64,000 nt of DNA from Saccharothrix espanaensis DSM 44229 (GTDB lineage Bacteria; Actinomycetota; Actinomycetes; Mycobacteriales; Pseudonocardiaceae), in the NCBI RefSeq assembly GCF_000328705.1, contig NC_019673.1, positions 3,720,001 through 3,784,000 on the forward strand, in the 5' to 3' direction. Shown in pieces: positions 7,717 to 16,685 of the stretch; positions within the stretch are counted from its first letter, which is position 1; every line of letters starts with the position of its first letter. The notes under the pieces are model-generated. The model was given only the letters and a program-made list of their open reading frames with translations, had not been told where the DNA came from and made no database searches. The position numbers were made by a program, and so were the translations under genes.

Positions 7717-9453
7717 TCAGTGGGCTGCGGAACCCAGGTAGGCGGCGATGACCGCCGGGTCGGCCAGGACCTCGTCCGGCGGACCGAAGGCGATGACCCG
7801 GCCGAAGTCCAGCACCACGACGGAGTCGCAGGTGGACCGGACGAGTTCGATGTCGTGCTCGACCAGCAGCACGGCGGTGCCGAACCGCTCGGGGATCTCG
7901 GCGAGCCGGCGCTGCAGCAGCTCGGTCTCGGTGCCGGAGTGCCCCGCGGCGGGTTCGTCCAGCAGCAGCACGGGCGGCCGCCCGGCGGCCAGGCCCGCGA
8001 CCTCCAGCAGCCGGCGGGTGGCCACGTCGACGGTGTCGATCGGCACGTCGGCGGCCGGGCACTCGAACAGCGCCAGCTGCTCGTCGAGCTCCTCGCCGGA
8101 CAGCGTCCGGCCGGCCGCGACCTGCACGAACATCCCCACGGTGAGCTGCTCGGGCACCCGGAGCTGCTGGAAGCTGCGGCGCAGCCCGAGCCGGGCGCGG
8201 CGGTGCGCCGCGACGCCGTCCACGCGGCGGCCGTTGAGCAGCACCTGCCCGCTGTAGTCGGCGGTGAACCCGGTGACGGCGTTGATCAGGGTCGACTTGC
8301 CCGCGCCGTTCGGGCCGACCAGGCCGACCACGTGACCCCTGGGCACGACCAGGCTGACGCCGTCGACCGCCGTCAGCGCGCCGAACCGCACGCGCAGGTC
8401 GCGCACCTCCAGGGCGGGCGTGGCGTCGGCGGTGTCCCGCGGGGCGCGCAGCCGCAGCGGCACGATCGGCTTGGGGTTGGCGTGCGGGATCGGCAGCGAC
8501 CCGCGCCGGGCGGCCTTCTTGCGCCGCCGGCCCGCCCGGATCAGGTCGGTCTGGCTGCCGCCCAGGCGCAGCACCTGCACCGCGCCGACCGCGAAGAACA
8601 GCACCGCGAGGTCCTGCGGGACGCCCAGCGCGTCGAGGAGCACCGGGAACAGCGCGCCCATCAGGCCGCCCGCGATCGCGCCCTCGATGTTGTTGGTGCC
8701 CACGAACAGGGCGATGGCGAAGAACGACACGGACGCGAACGCGGCGAAGTTGCCCGCCGTCACGATGCCGAGCTGCCCGGCCATCAGCCCGCCGCCGACG
8801 CCGGCCACGAACGCGCTCAGGGCGAACGCCGTCAGCTTGCCCTTGGCGACGCTGATGCCGTGCGCGGCGGCCGCCCGCTCGGAGTGCCGGATCTCCACCA
8901 GCGCGCCGCCGGTCCGGGTGCGGTCCAGCTGCCGCAGTCCGATGAAGATCACCGTCACCACGATGACGGTGAACACGAAGTACTCGCTGTCGGTGGTGAA
9001 GCCCGCGGGGCGCTGGACGAAGTTGTAGTTGCCCTGGCCGGGGTAGGGGATGCCGGTGAACACCACGTCGAGCGCCAGGGCGAAGGCGAACGTGGCCACC
9101 GCCAGGTTCACCCCGCGCAGCCGCAGCGCGGGCAGGCCGATCAGCACGCCCGCCACCGTCGCGGCCAGGCCGCCCAGCAGCAGCCAGACGTAGAACCCGC
9201 CGGGCAGCCCGGCGACGTTCGCCCAGCCGACCACCCACGCGCCGATCGCGGCGAAGCTCAGCTGGCACAGCGAGATCACGCCGGCCCGGCCGGTGATCAG
9301 GCCGTAGCTCTGCATGAACACCGTCGACACGGCCGCGCCGGTCAGCAGGAACGTGAAGTGGTTGTTGGCCAGTCCCGCGCCGGCCGCGGCCACCACCGCG
9401 GCGAGCAGCAGACCGAGCACCAGCGGGTGCGGCTTGCGCCGAAGGACGTCCAC
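7717..9453 (-). CDS. fused ABC transporter permease-ATPase (LivM-LivG)
   Basis: 578 residues combining two usually separate subunits. Residues about 1-300 are a LivM-type permease (hydrophobic, about eight helices). After a basic linker (AGRRRKKAARR) comes a LivG-type ATPase with Walker A GPNGAGKST, Walker B VLLLDEP and switch His in LLVEHD. The ABC signature is weak: the expected LSGG stretch reads ATRRLLEVAG, so this half may be the degenerate ATPase of the pair. The GTG at 9453 was chosen because it starts two bases after the LivF stop; an earlier start would run into livF. Confidence 0.88.
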   Translation of the reverse strand: MDVLRRKPHPLVLGLLLAAVVAAAGAGLANNHFTFLLTGAAVSTVFMQSYGLITGRAGVISLCQLSFAAIGAWVVGWANVAGLPGGFYVWLLLGGLAATVAGVLIGLPALRLRGVNLAVATFAFALALDVVFTGIPYPGQGNYNFVQRPAGFTTDSEYFVFTVIVVTVIFIGLRQLDRTRTGGALVEIRHSERAAAAHGISVAKGKLTAFALSAFVAGVGGGLMAGQLGIVTAGNFAAFASVSFFAIALFVGTNNIEGAIAGGLMGALFPVLLDALGVPQDLAVLFFAVGAVQVLRLGGSQTDLIRAGRRRKKAARRGSLPIPHANPKPIVPLRLRAPRDTADATPALEVRDLRVRFGALTAVDGVSLVVPRGHVVGLVGPNGAGKSTLINAVTGFTADYSGQVLLNGRRVDGVAAHRRARLGLRRSFQQLRVPEQLTVGMFVQVAAGRTLSGEELDEQLALFECPAADVPIDTVDVATRRLLEVAGLAAGRPPVLLLDEPAAGHSGTETELLQRRLAEIPERFGTAVLLVEHDIELVRSTCDSVVVLDFGRVIAFGPPDEVLADPAVIAAYLGSAAH

Positions 9454-9455
9454 GC

Positions 9456-10178
9456 TCAGACTCCGCTCTGGGTGTGGGCGTCGCCCAGGTACAGCGCCCG
9501 CAGGTAGCCCTCGTCGTGGCGCAGCCGCCGGCCGTCGCCGGAGTACACGATCCCGCCACGGGCCATCACGTAGGCGCGGTCGGCGATGCCCAGGGCCAGC
9601 GCGGCGAACTGCTCGACCAGCAGCACGCCGACGCCGCCGTCGGCGAGCCTGCGCACCGCGTGCGCCAGCCGGGCCACCACGATCGGCGCCAGCCCCAGCG
9701 ACATCTCGTCGATCAGCAGCACCTTGGGCCGGCCCAGCAGGGCCCGGCCGACGACCAGCATCTGCTGCTCGCCGCCGGAGAGCAGCCCGGCGCGGGCGTG
9801 CAGCTGCTTGCGCAGCTCGGGGAACAGGTCGAGCACCCGGTCCGGGGTGTCGTCGTGCCGGCACGCGGCGCGGAGGTTGTCCAGCACGGACATCTCGCGG
9901 AACACCGTGCGGTTCTGCTCGACGTGCGCGAGCCCGGCCCGCGCGCGCCGCCACGCCCGCAGCTTCTCGACCCGCTGCTCGCCGAGCCGGATCCGGCCGG
10001 AGGCGATCGGGACGGCCCCGGAGACGCCCTCCAGCAAGGTGGTCTTGCCCGCGCCGTTGGCGCCGAGCAGGACGGTCACCGAGCCGCGGTCCACCCGCAG
10101 CGACACACCCCGCACGATGGTCAGCCCGGACCTGTCGACCGTCACGTCCTCGAGGGACAGCACACTCACCGAATCCAC
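9456..10178 (-). CDS. ABC transporter ATP-binding protein (LivF family)
   Basis: 240-residue LivF-type ATPase: Walker A GANGAGKTT, signature LSGGEQQM, Walker B VLLIDE, and a late LLVEQF switch region. It carries a full consensus signature, unlike the ATPase half of the LivM-LivG fusion. It is the first gene of the minus-strand operon that runs to the left edge, so the promoter should lie in 10179-10650. It provides ATP hydrolysis for the importer at the cytoplasmic face. Confidence 0.93.
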   Translation of the reverse strand: MDSVSVLSLEDVTVDRSGLTIVRGVSLRVDRGSVTVLLGANGAGKTTLLEGVSGAVPIASGRIRLGEQRVEKLRAWRRARAGLAHVEQNRTVFREMSVLDNLRAACRHDDTPDRVLDLFPELRKQLHARAGLLSGGEQQMLVVGRALLGRPKVLLIDEMSLGLAPIVVARLAHAVRRLADGGVGVLLVEQFAALALGIADRAYVMARGGIVYSGDGRRLRHDEGYLRALYLGDAHTQSGV

Positions 10179-10652
10179 CGTCCTGTCGATCCTCCGGAGT
10201 GCGGTGCCGCGCGAGTGCGATCTCTCCGGGGTGGTCGGGTCAGAGTGGTCCCGGAGCCCGCGCCGGCCGGTCCGTAGAAATACGGAACCCCCTGTTCGGC
10301 AAAGGCGAGGGGTGTTCTGCGGAGATGCTGTCGGACCGCTGTCGGCGGCGCTTCCGCGCCGGTCAGGGGTGGGGTCGCCGGCTATTCTCCGGAATGGACC
10401 CGGACAATGGCACGGCCGGTCCGCTGTGCACGATTTGGTAACGCCGGAGTCACTCTCCGGACATGCCCGTGCATATGCACCGTCGCTCGCCGTTCACGGA
10501 CCCCGCCACGCGGGCCGCTCCGGCGTCCGGCGCAACCGGCGGCGGGACCGGTCGGCGGAAGTGGTCTGGACCTGCGGGCGGAGCCGGCCGGCCGGCGGGC
10601 CGCCGCGCGAAGGGGTGCGGCGGACGGTCCCCGGCGGGGTCCGCCGAAACCC
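10179..10652. other. intergenic region upstream of the importer operon
   Basis: No convincing gene. It should contain the promoter of the leftward operon starting with the LivF gene. A small inverted repeat TCCGTAGAAATACGGA (10271-10286) about 95 bases upstream of the start codon is a possible operator. Scattered frames here have poor coding character and no ribosome-binding sites. Confidence 0.5.
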
Positions 10653-10689
10653 GAAGCCCCCGATGCCTGCGCGGCGCATCGGGGGCTTC
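10653..10689 (-). terminator. strong hairpin terminator of the amine oxidase gene
   Basis: Perfect 14-bp stem (10653-10666 with 10676-10689, left arm GAAGCCCCCGATGC) and a 9-base loop, about 35 bases beyond the amine oxidase stop in its direction of transcription. There is no long T run, as is common in high-GC actinobacteria. Confidence 0.8.
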
Positions 10690-10722
10690 AGGGCCGGTTC
10701 GCCGACCGGTCCGGGGCGGATT

Positions 10723-12627
10723 TCAGTGGGCGCAGTGGCATTGCCCCGGCGGGCAGTGCGAGCACGCCGCGAAATCCGGCAGGTCGAGCGTGGGATTGCG
10801 GTCCAGGAATCCCAGCGGCTTGAACATGAATCCGCTGTAATCGACCGGCATGACCGGCCAGTCCTCCGGGCGGGGCAGGTGGGTGGGGCCGAAAACGTGC
10901 CAGAGCACGACGTCCTCGTCCACCAGCGGGCGGTCCTGCGCGGCCCAGGCCGGCAGCCCCGCGCCACCGGGGTGCTGGTCGGGGTACTCGCCCGCCGGGT
11001 AGCGCTCGTCCTCGTGGAAGCGGGTCACCCACAGGTGTCGGGACGCGAACCCGGCGCGGGCCGCGATCGTCGAGTCCGGCTGCGCGAGCAGCGTCGGACC
11101 GGGCTTGGGCACGAGCTGGTAGGCGCGCGGCTTGCCCACCCGGTTCACCTCGTCGGAACTGCTGACCACCCACGTGCGGCCGCGCAGCGGGTCGGCCAGG
11201 CGACTCGCGGTCGACTCGCGGTCGAGCACGGTCGTCGTGGTGGTGAAGGCGTTGCCGCGCGGGTTGTCCGGCCCGGTCGGGACGCCGACGAAGTCGACCT
11301 CCTCCACCGTGTTGGCCGGGCCCGCGATCTCGGTGTCCAGCCGCGCGCAGAACAGGTGCTGGTGCACCGGGGCCATCAGGCCGGGGGCGATCTCCGAGCC
11401 GTACGGGTTCTCGCCGCCCGCGCCGCAGAACACCACGCCGGTCGCCTTGGCCTCCAGCTCGATCGTGCCGTCGAGGTAGAAGTACCAGAAGAAGCCGTAG
11501 TCGTAGTTGCCGATGGTGCTGAACGAGGACACCACCAGCCGGCGCGAGCGCCGCACGTCCGACGCCCCGGTGAGGATGTTGGTGTGCTTCCACTGCACGC
11601 CGTAGTCCTCCTCGTGCATGCAGATCGCCTGGGGGATGGCCACCGGGTGGCCGTGGTCGTCGGCGAGCACGGCGTCGAAGTAGTGGATGACGCCCAGGCA
11701 GTCGCAGCCCAGCCGCAGCGAGTTCGCGTTCTTGCCCAGCAGGTACTCGCCCGCGTCGAAGTAGCTGATCCAGTTCCGCCACGGCGCGGGGTCGCCGTAG
11801 GGCACCACCATCTCCGCCATCGACGCCCGGTGCAGCACCGGGTCGCCGCCGAACGAGATCCGGTGCAGGGTCAGCCCCTCGCGGGCGTTGAACCCGATCC
11901 GCAGCTTCCAACCCTCCCAGCTCACCTCGTGGCCCTCGACGGTGAAGCTGACGCCCTCGGGCTGGGTGATGGAGATCGGCTTGAGCGTGGTGCGGGCCGG
12001 CTCGCCGGTGTAGTTGCCGTGCTCCACCGGCGTGGGGACGTCGCCCTCGTCGGTCACCGCCAGCACCTCGTTGGCGATCAGGTCCACCTCGCAGAGCAGA
12101 CCCTCGACCGGGTGTGCCCACGGGCTGTCGTCCACGTGGTCGCGCAGGAACGTCAACGCCCGCAGCACGCGCCGCTCGCGCAGCAGCGGCTCGTCGAAGA
12201 AACCGGGGGACAACGGGCCGATGAAGGTCAGCGACCAGTCCTCGACGCCACGTCGGCGCATCGCCGCCTGCCAGCGCGGGTCGGCCTTGACCAGCTCGGC
12301 GCTGCGGTCGTACTCCTCGAACAGGATCGCGGGCTGGCCGTCCTTGGCCGGCTCCAGCTCGCGGGAGGACTCCACCACGCCCTCGGTCGCGTTCACCACG
12401 ACCTCGGTCGCGACACCGGTCGCGGTGTCCAGCAGCACGGCCCGCGCCCGGCGGGCGACCACATCACCCGACCGGTGGGCCCGCACCGCGTCCTTGGCCG
12501 GTTCCACCGGCAGGACGCTGGGGAACCGGGTGGTCTCACCGACCTTCCCCGCGCGCACGAGAACGTCCCTGACCTGGGCGATCTCGTCGGCGGTGAACGG
12601 GTCGAGCGGATGGGGGCTGTGGGTCAT
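10723..12627 (-). CDS. copper-containing (TPQ) amine oxidase
   Basis: 634 residues. Oxidatively deaminates primary amines to aldehydes, releasing NH3 and H2O2. The TPQ-forming Tyr is Tyr375 in TIGNYDYG; the catalytic base is Asp291 in YFDAGEY, and the 84-residue gap between them equals the gap I recall for the Arthrobacter enzyme (D298/Y382). Copper ligands His422 and His424 (HQHLFC) are present, with a third His near the C-terminus. Unusual: the protein ends in a Cys/His-rich tail, CSHCPPGQCHCAH, a possible extra metal site. ATG 12627 was chosen as the first residue of the conserved N-terminal domain. It is divergent from a deacetylase at 12770, suggesting a polyamine or acetylated-amine pathway. 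Confidence 0.93.
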   Translation of the reverse strand: MTHSPHPLDPFTADEIAQVRDVLVRAGKVGETTRFPSVLPVEPAKDAVRAHRSGDVVARRARAVLLDTATGVATEVVVNATEGVVESSRELEPAKDGQPAILFEEYDRSAELVKADPRWQAAMRRRGVEDWSLTFIGPLSPGFFDEPLLRERRVLRALTFLRDHVDDSPWAHPVEGLLCEVDLIANEVLAVTDEGDVPTPVEHGNYTGEPARTTLKPISITQPEGVSFTVEGHEVSWEGWKLRIGFNAREGLTLHRISFGGDPVLHRASMAEMVVPYGDPAPWRNWISYFDAGEYLLGKNANSLRLGCDCLGVIHYFDAVLADDHGHPVAIPQAICMHEEDYGVQWKHTNILTGASDVRRSRRLVVSSFSTIGNYDYGFFWYFYLDGTIELEAKATGVVFCGAGGENPYGSEIAPGLMAPVHQHLFCARLDTEIAGPANTVEEVDFVGVPTGPDNPRGNAFTTTTTVLDRESTASRLADPLRGRTWVVSSSDEVNRVGKPRAYQLVPKPGPTLLAQPDSTIAARAGFASRHLWVTRFHEDERYPAGEYPDQHPGGAGLPAWAAQDRPLVDEDVVLWHVFGPTHLPRPEDWPVMPVDYSGFMFKPLGFLDRNPTLDLPDFAACSHCPPGQCHCAH

Positions 12628-12769
12628 GCCCCGAGTATTCGCCCTCGCGCGCGGAGAACGCTTGGCGTGCGGCGTACCGGACTTGCTCGCCGGCGCACGT
12701 TCGCCGGCAGTCAACGGCCGGGCACTGGCGGACAAGACGGCCCACCGCCGCCCGAGGACCATCGCCCCC

Positions 12770-13867
12770 ATGACGACCGGCTACGTCTACCACGAATTAT
12801 ACGGGTGGCACGACACCGGAACCCACGCGAGCCTCGCGCCCGCGGACCCGCGTCGCGGCATCCAGCCGTTCCACCACCTGGAAAACCCCGAAGCCAAGCG
12901 GCGGGTGCACGAGCTGCTGGTGGTGACCGGCCTGATCGACCGGTTGACCCGGCTCACCCCGCGCCCCGCCACCGACGAGGAGATCCTGCTCGTGCACACC
13001 CCGGGCCACCTGGCCCGGCTGACCAAGGCCAACGACACCGGCGGCGACGGCGGCGACGGCAGCACCCCGTTCGGCCGGGGTGGACTCGACATCGCCCGAC
13101 TGGCCGCCGGCGGCGCGATCCGCGCCGCGGAGGCCGTGCTGGAGGGCAAGGTGGACAACGCCTACGCCCTGGTCCGCCCGCCGGGCCACCACGCGGTACC
13201 CGACTCCGGCATGGGTTTCTGCATGCTGGCCAACATCGCCATCGCCCTGCGCGCCGTGCGGCGGACGCACAACGTGGCGCGGGTCGCGGTGGTGGACATC
13301 GACGTGCACCACGGCAACGGCACCCAGACGGTGTTCTGGGAAGACCCGAACGTGCTCGCGCTGTCCCTGCACCAGGACCGGTTCTTCCCGCCGAACTCCG
13401 GGTTCGTCACCGAGCGCGGTGCGGGCGCGGGCTTCGGCTACACGCTCAACCTGCCGCTGCCACCGGGCACCGGCACGGGTGGCTACCTGGAGGCGACCCG
13501 CCGGGTGGTGCTGCCCGCGCTGCGCCGGTTCAAGCCCGACCTGATCGTGGTGGCGGCGGGGTTCGACGCCAACGCCCTGGACCCGCTGGGGCGGATGATG
13601 CTCACCCCGCGCGCGTACCGCGAGATGGCCCGGATGGTGCTCGACGCGGCGGCCGACCTGTGCGACGGGCGGGTGCTCTGCGTGCACGAGGGCGGCTACG
13701 CGGCGGCCTACGTGCCGTTCTGCGCGAACGCCGTGATCGAGGTGCTGGCGGGCGTCACCGAGCCGTTCAGGGAACCGTTCTCGTTCGACAACATGGGTCA
13801 GCAGGAGCTCCAACCGCACCAGGACGCCGCGATCAAGGCCACCGAGGCCCTGCTCGGCGACATCTGA
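12770..13867 (+). CDS. histone deacetylase-family / acetylpolyamine amidohydrolase-like deacetylase
   Basis: 365 residues, closely resembling bacterial class-II HDAC-like amidohydrolases (such as the Bordetella/Alcaligenes HDAH) from the YHELYGWHDTGTH opening onward. Catalytic His140/His141 (PPGHHA), zinc ligands Asp178, His180 (DIDVHHGNGT) and Asp266 (GFDAN), and the transition-state Tyr310 (EGGY) are all present, so it should be active. It removes acetyl groups from N-acetylated amines or lysines in the cytoplasm. It is divergent from the copper amine oxidase with a 142-bp shared promoter region; deacetylation followed by amine oxidation is a sensible pair. The substrate is inferred only from this pairing. 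Confidence 0.92.
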   Translation: MTTGYVYHELYGWHDTGTHASLAPADPRRGIQPFHHLENPEAKRRVHELLVVTGLIDRLTRLTPRPATDEEILLVHTPGHLARLTKANDTGGDGGDGSTPFGRGGLDIARLAAGGAIRAAEAVLEGKVDNAYALVRPPGHHAVPDSGMGFCMLANIAIALRAVRRTHNVARVAVVDIDVHHGNGTQTVFWEDPNVLALSLHQDRFFPPNSGFVTERGAGAGFGYTLNLPLPPGTGTGGYLEATRRVVLPALRRFKPDLIVVAAGFDANALDPLGRMMLTPRAYREMARMVLDAAADLCDGRVLCVHEGGYAAAYVPFCANAVIEVLAGVTEPFREPFSFDNMGQQELQPHQDAAIKATEALLGDI

Positions 13868-13874
13868 CTCCGGT

Positions 13875-13899
13875 CCGGCCGTCGCGCCCCGGCGGCCGG
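13875..13899 (+). terminator. possible terminator hairpin after the deacetylase gene
   Basis: 7-bp GC stem CCGGCCG/CGGCCGG, 11-base loop, eight bases after the stop. It lies in front of a convergent gene at 13940. Moderate support only, since such GC palindromes are common in this DNA. Confidence 0.4.
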
Positions 13900-13939
13900 G
13901 CCGGGCTCCACCCCGGGGCTCCATCCCTCGGGGGCTCCA

Positions 13940-14278
13940 TCAGCTCTGCCGAGCGGCCCCTCCTTCACCCATCCACACCACATGCACTCGCGCTACCCCC
14001 GCCGACCGCGAGGAGATCTCAAACAGCGTCCGGGCACGCTCCGCACTGTGGGAGTCAAGTTGGAAGCCACCCTCCACGGAGTTGACGTCAGCACGGTCCT
14101 CGTAGGCCAGGCCGTAGCCCGCGACGCGGGCGTCCTGACCTTCCCCGTACTCCTCCACCAGAGCGAACAGCCGGGGTGCTTCGGCCTCCGCCAGCTCCCG
14201 CATCAGCCCGGTGAACTCTTCCTTCGTCCACGGCGGTGCAGGTATGGCCGGTGCCGTCCGCTCAGCCGGCTCGGTCAC
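13940..14278 (-). CDS. hypothetical protein, 112 aa
   Basis: Not recognised. A short acidic protein with a helical middle (KEEFTGLMRELAEAEAPRLFALVEEY) and a compact C-terminal part. It starts with GTG that overlaps the prim-pol-like gene's stop (GTGA), so it is the last cistron of a three-gene minus-strand group: HTH regulator, prim-pol-like protein, this protein. No membrane or secretion signal. Its base composition is lower in GC than the neighbouring chromosome. Confidence 0.65.
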   Translation of the reverse strand: MTEPAERTAPAIPAPPWTKEEFTGLMRELAEAEAPRLFALVEEYGEGQDARVAGYGLAYEDRADVNSVEGGFQLDSHSAERARTLFEISSRSAGVARVHVVWMGEGGAARQS

Positions 14279-14850
14279 GCGCTCTTACTCTCGTAGCTCT
14301 GGATCAGGTCGGCCAGCGCGTCGCCGGGTAGCAGGCGGTTGGCCGCTTCCTCGGGGGTGACCAGCCAGATCACTTCGCTTGTGCCCATGGCGCTCGGCGG
14401 CAGGGGCAGTGGTGTCCCGGCTTCGAGCACCCGTGCCTCGTGGCTCATGAGCACCGAGGGCAGCGGCGGCCGGACAAGGAAGTACGCCAGGGGCATCTCC
14501 TGAATGGCCGGCACCGGTGTCGGACCGGCTCCGAAGTGGGGATGACGGGCGATGCTCTCGGCCAGGGTGTCGAAGACGGCGAACGCTCCCAAGGCCGAAC
14601 CGGTCAGGCTGAGGACGTTGGGTGCGTGCGGACCAGGCGTCGACCACCACTCGCGCACCAGGTCGGCGTCCGTGGTCGCTTCCTCGATTGGCCGCAGGCG
14701 AGGATTGGTGACGGGAAGTTCGTCCACGGGGCTCGCGAAGTGGCCGTCATGCCAGATGGCTCCGGGGAGGACTGGCCAGCCCAGTTCGACGTAGCTCAGG
14801 GCGGCCTGCAAGGTCGTGGACGGTCCGGTGTCTGGTGTGCTGGTCGGCAC
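14275..14850 (-). CDS. bifunctional DNA primase/polymerase (prim-pol) domain-like protein
   Basis: 191 residues. The N-terminal stretch ALSYVELGWPVLPGAIW is the characteristic opening of the prim-pol domain of actinobacterial plasmids and integrative elements. The later EATTDADLVREWWSTPGPHAPNV also fits that family. At 191 residues it is a stand-alone domain without helicase, and the acidic metal-binding triad is not obvious, so a catalytic role is doubtful. GTG 14850 is preceded by AAAGGCAAGG. Overlaps the upstream HTH gene by about 100 bases and the downstream gene by four. Probably a mobile-element-derived accessory gene now kept in the chromosome. Confidence 0.65.
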   Translation of the reverse strand: MPTSTPDTGPSTTLQAALSYVELGWPVLPGAIWHDGHFASPVDELPVTNPRLRPIEEATTDADLVREWWSTPGPHAPNVLSLTGSALGAFAVFDTLAESIARHPHFGAGPTPVPAIQEMPLAYFLVRPPLPSVLMSHEARVLEAGTPLPLPPSAMGTSEVIWLVTPEEAANRLLPGDALADLIQSYESKSA

Positions 14851-15112
14851 TGCCTTGCCTTTCTTTTGGGTGGTCTGCTGTCGGAGTGGAGGCGGGCACG
14901 ACCTCGAACAGGTCGTCAAACCGCATGGGGGCGAGGGCGACAAGGGCGCCGCCGATGAAGGCCGGACCGGGCTGGAGTTCGCCGCTCCCTACCCGCGCCA
15001 CCGTGGAACGGTTGACGTCCATCGCCTTGGCCAGTCCGTAGTCGGAGCGGAAGCCCGCGAGCTTCGCGGCACGCGCGAACATGTCGGTGCGCAGCCGGAT
15101 GGTGTGCGGCAT
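14747..15112 (-). CDS. XRE-type helix-turn-helix protein
   Basis: 121 residues. The first 70 form a Cro/C1-type HTH (SDYGLAKAMDVNRSTVARV, as in small actinobacterial XRE proteins). The C-terminal 50 residues are Pro/Arg/His-rich and overlap the start of the prim-pol-like gene in another frame, so the true stop-proximal part may matter little. ATG at 15112 is chosen over TTG 15121. Divergent from a larger XRE-TPR regulator at 15429; likely autoregulates or represses the small operon. Confidence 0.7.
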   Translation of the reverse strand: MPHTIRLRTDMFARAAKLAGFRSDYGLAKAMDVNRSTVARVGSGELQPGPAFIGGALVALAPMRFDDLFEVVPASTPTADHPKERQGSADQHTRHRTVHDLAGRPELRRTGLASPPRSHLA

Positions 15113-15428
15113 CCTAAGCAATCCGTCCTATGTGGACGCCTTGGCGCAAGTAGGTGGCACGGTCGCGGCTCCCTTGTAGCGTTGGGCTTGTTGTCGTGTG
15201 GTCTCAGCACCAGGCGGCGCGGAGACCACCGGGGACTTGGGGAGGTATCTCCACCGGGCTTGCTTGGCGCTGGGACCGGGATCAAGCGTGGAATCCCGAC
15301 GGGGCGACAGACAGCGCCGCTTTAGGGCCGAGGGATCGCCCAAATGGGGCCAGCCCGATGCAGCGCTACGCTTGACCAGGCAGAACCCGCACCGCGGAAA
15401 GCGGCAGCCAACGCCAGGAGGTCACCCG
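15113..15428. promoter_or_regulatory. divergent promoter region between the two XRE genes
   Basis: 316 bases without a gene between two divergently transcribed HTH regulators. It must hold both promoters. Lower GC than the flanks. AGGAGGT at about 15416-15422 is a good ribosome-binding site for the rightward gene. No clear long palindrome was found. Confidence 0.5.
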
Positions 15429-16685
15429 ATGGCAGTACGGCGAACCGGCTTTGTCCGTACCAGGAAGGCCGCTGGCTTCACCCAGGAGTCATTCGCGGAG
15501 GTCATGCACGTCGACCGCTCCACCGTGGCCCGCTGGGAGCAGGGCACGCGTGAACCGCTGCCCTACCAGCGTCCGAAGCTGGCCAAGCTGCTGAAGATCT
15601 CGATGAGCGAGCTGGACGGGCTGCTGCACCCCGAGGCGGAATGCGTTGCGGTGACGCAACGTGCAAGCTCACCTCACGGAGATGAGCGTGTTGACCATGC
15701 TGGCTCCGTGGCGGTTGAGATTCCACGTGTGCCTACTCGGCCGGTAGTCATGCGCGAGGTGATCGGCTTCCGCGCAGTGTCCGAGGCGTTTCAAGCGGCT
15801 GACCGGAAAATTGGTGGCGGAGTCCTCTACGGGCAGGTTGTACGTTTCTTGCAAGATGAGGTCGCGTCGAAGCTTCTTGCGCCGCCGCCCAGCGTGACGC
15901 ATAACGAGGTGTTCTCCGCCGCAGCGTCCTTCTCGGAGTTTGCAGGCTGGATGGCCCATGACAGTGGCCGCGACCCACAAGCCAAAGTGCATCTGACGCA
16001 GGCGTACCACCTGGCGACGACCGCGCAAAACTCGCAGCTCAGCTCCAACATCCTCGCGTCCCTGTCCCACCTTGCTGTGCAGATGGATGATTCCCAGACT
16101 GCCGAACGGTTGGCTCGTAAGGGAATCTCTCAAATGTCGGGCGGCCAGGCTCATGTGCCCCATCTTGTGGCACGACTCCATACCATGCACGCTCGGGCGC
16201 TCGCCCTACAAGGCAACGAGCTAGCGGCGCGTCTGGCGCTCGATGCTGGGGAGAGTGCTTTGGGCTTTATCGCGCGAGATGCTCGGGACAGCTGGCTTTG
16301 TGGTTTTGACCGGGCATCCTTCGCTGCGGAAAATGCACTCTGCATGTATGACCTGCAACGGTATGAGGATGCCGTACGGAGTGCGGCTGAAGTCATTGCG
16401 CTACGAAGTGCCAGTGACCGCGTACGGAGTCGTACGCTTGCGCGCTTGACTCTGGCAAACGCCCTCGTGGCACTGGGGGATCATGAGGGCGCGGCGCGAG
16501 TCGGTATGGAGATCATCGCGGCGGCTCCTGGGCTCGAATCCGCGCGTGTACACTCCGGCCTCGCGCAGTTGCAGCAGCGGCTTTCGGGACAGGCGGACTT
16601 GCCGGAGGTCAGGGAGATGAACGACCGCTTGGCGGCGTCTGCCAACGCGCAGATACCAACAGCACAAGCGGAATGGCCGGTATGA
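15429..16685 (+). CDS. XRE-family regulator with TPR-like C-terminal domain
   Basis: 418 residues. Residues 1-70 are a canonical XRE HTH (GFTQESFAEVMHVDRSTVARW). The remainder, about 120-400, is a series of helical pairs of TPR type (for example AYHLATTAQNSQLSSNILASL, ALALQGNELAARLALDAGE). Such proteins bind DNA and sense a small molecule or peptide through the helical repeats. Strong RBS upstream. Its stop overlaps the NUDIX start (ATGA), a pairing often seen in actinobacteria. Codon use is less GC-biased than surrounding genes, hinting at acquisition. Confidence 0.87.
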   Translation: MAVRRTGFVRTRKAAGFTQESFAEVMHVDRSTVARWEQGTREPLPYQRPKLAKLLKISMSELDGLLHPEAECVAVTQRASSPHGDERVDHAGSVAVEIPRVPTRPVVMREVIGFRAVSEAFQAADRKIGGGVLYGQVVRFLQDEVASKLLAPPPSVTHNEVFSAAASFSEFAGWMAHDSGRDPQAKVHLTQAYHLATTAQNSQLSSNILASLSHLAVQMDDSQTAERLARKGISQMSGGQAHVPHLVARLHTMHARALALQGNELAARLALDAGESALGFIARDARDSWLCGFDRASFAAENALCMYDLQRYEDAVRSAAEVIALRSASDRVRSRTLARLTLANALVALGDHEGAARVGMEIIAAAPGLESARVHSGLAQLQQRLSGQADLPEVREMNDRLAASANAQIPTAQAEWPV

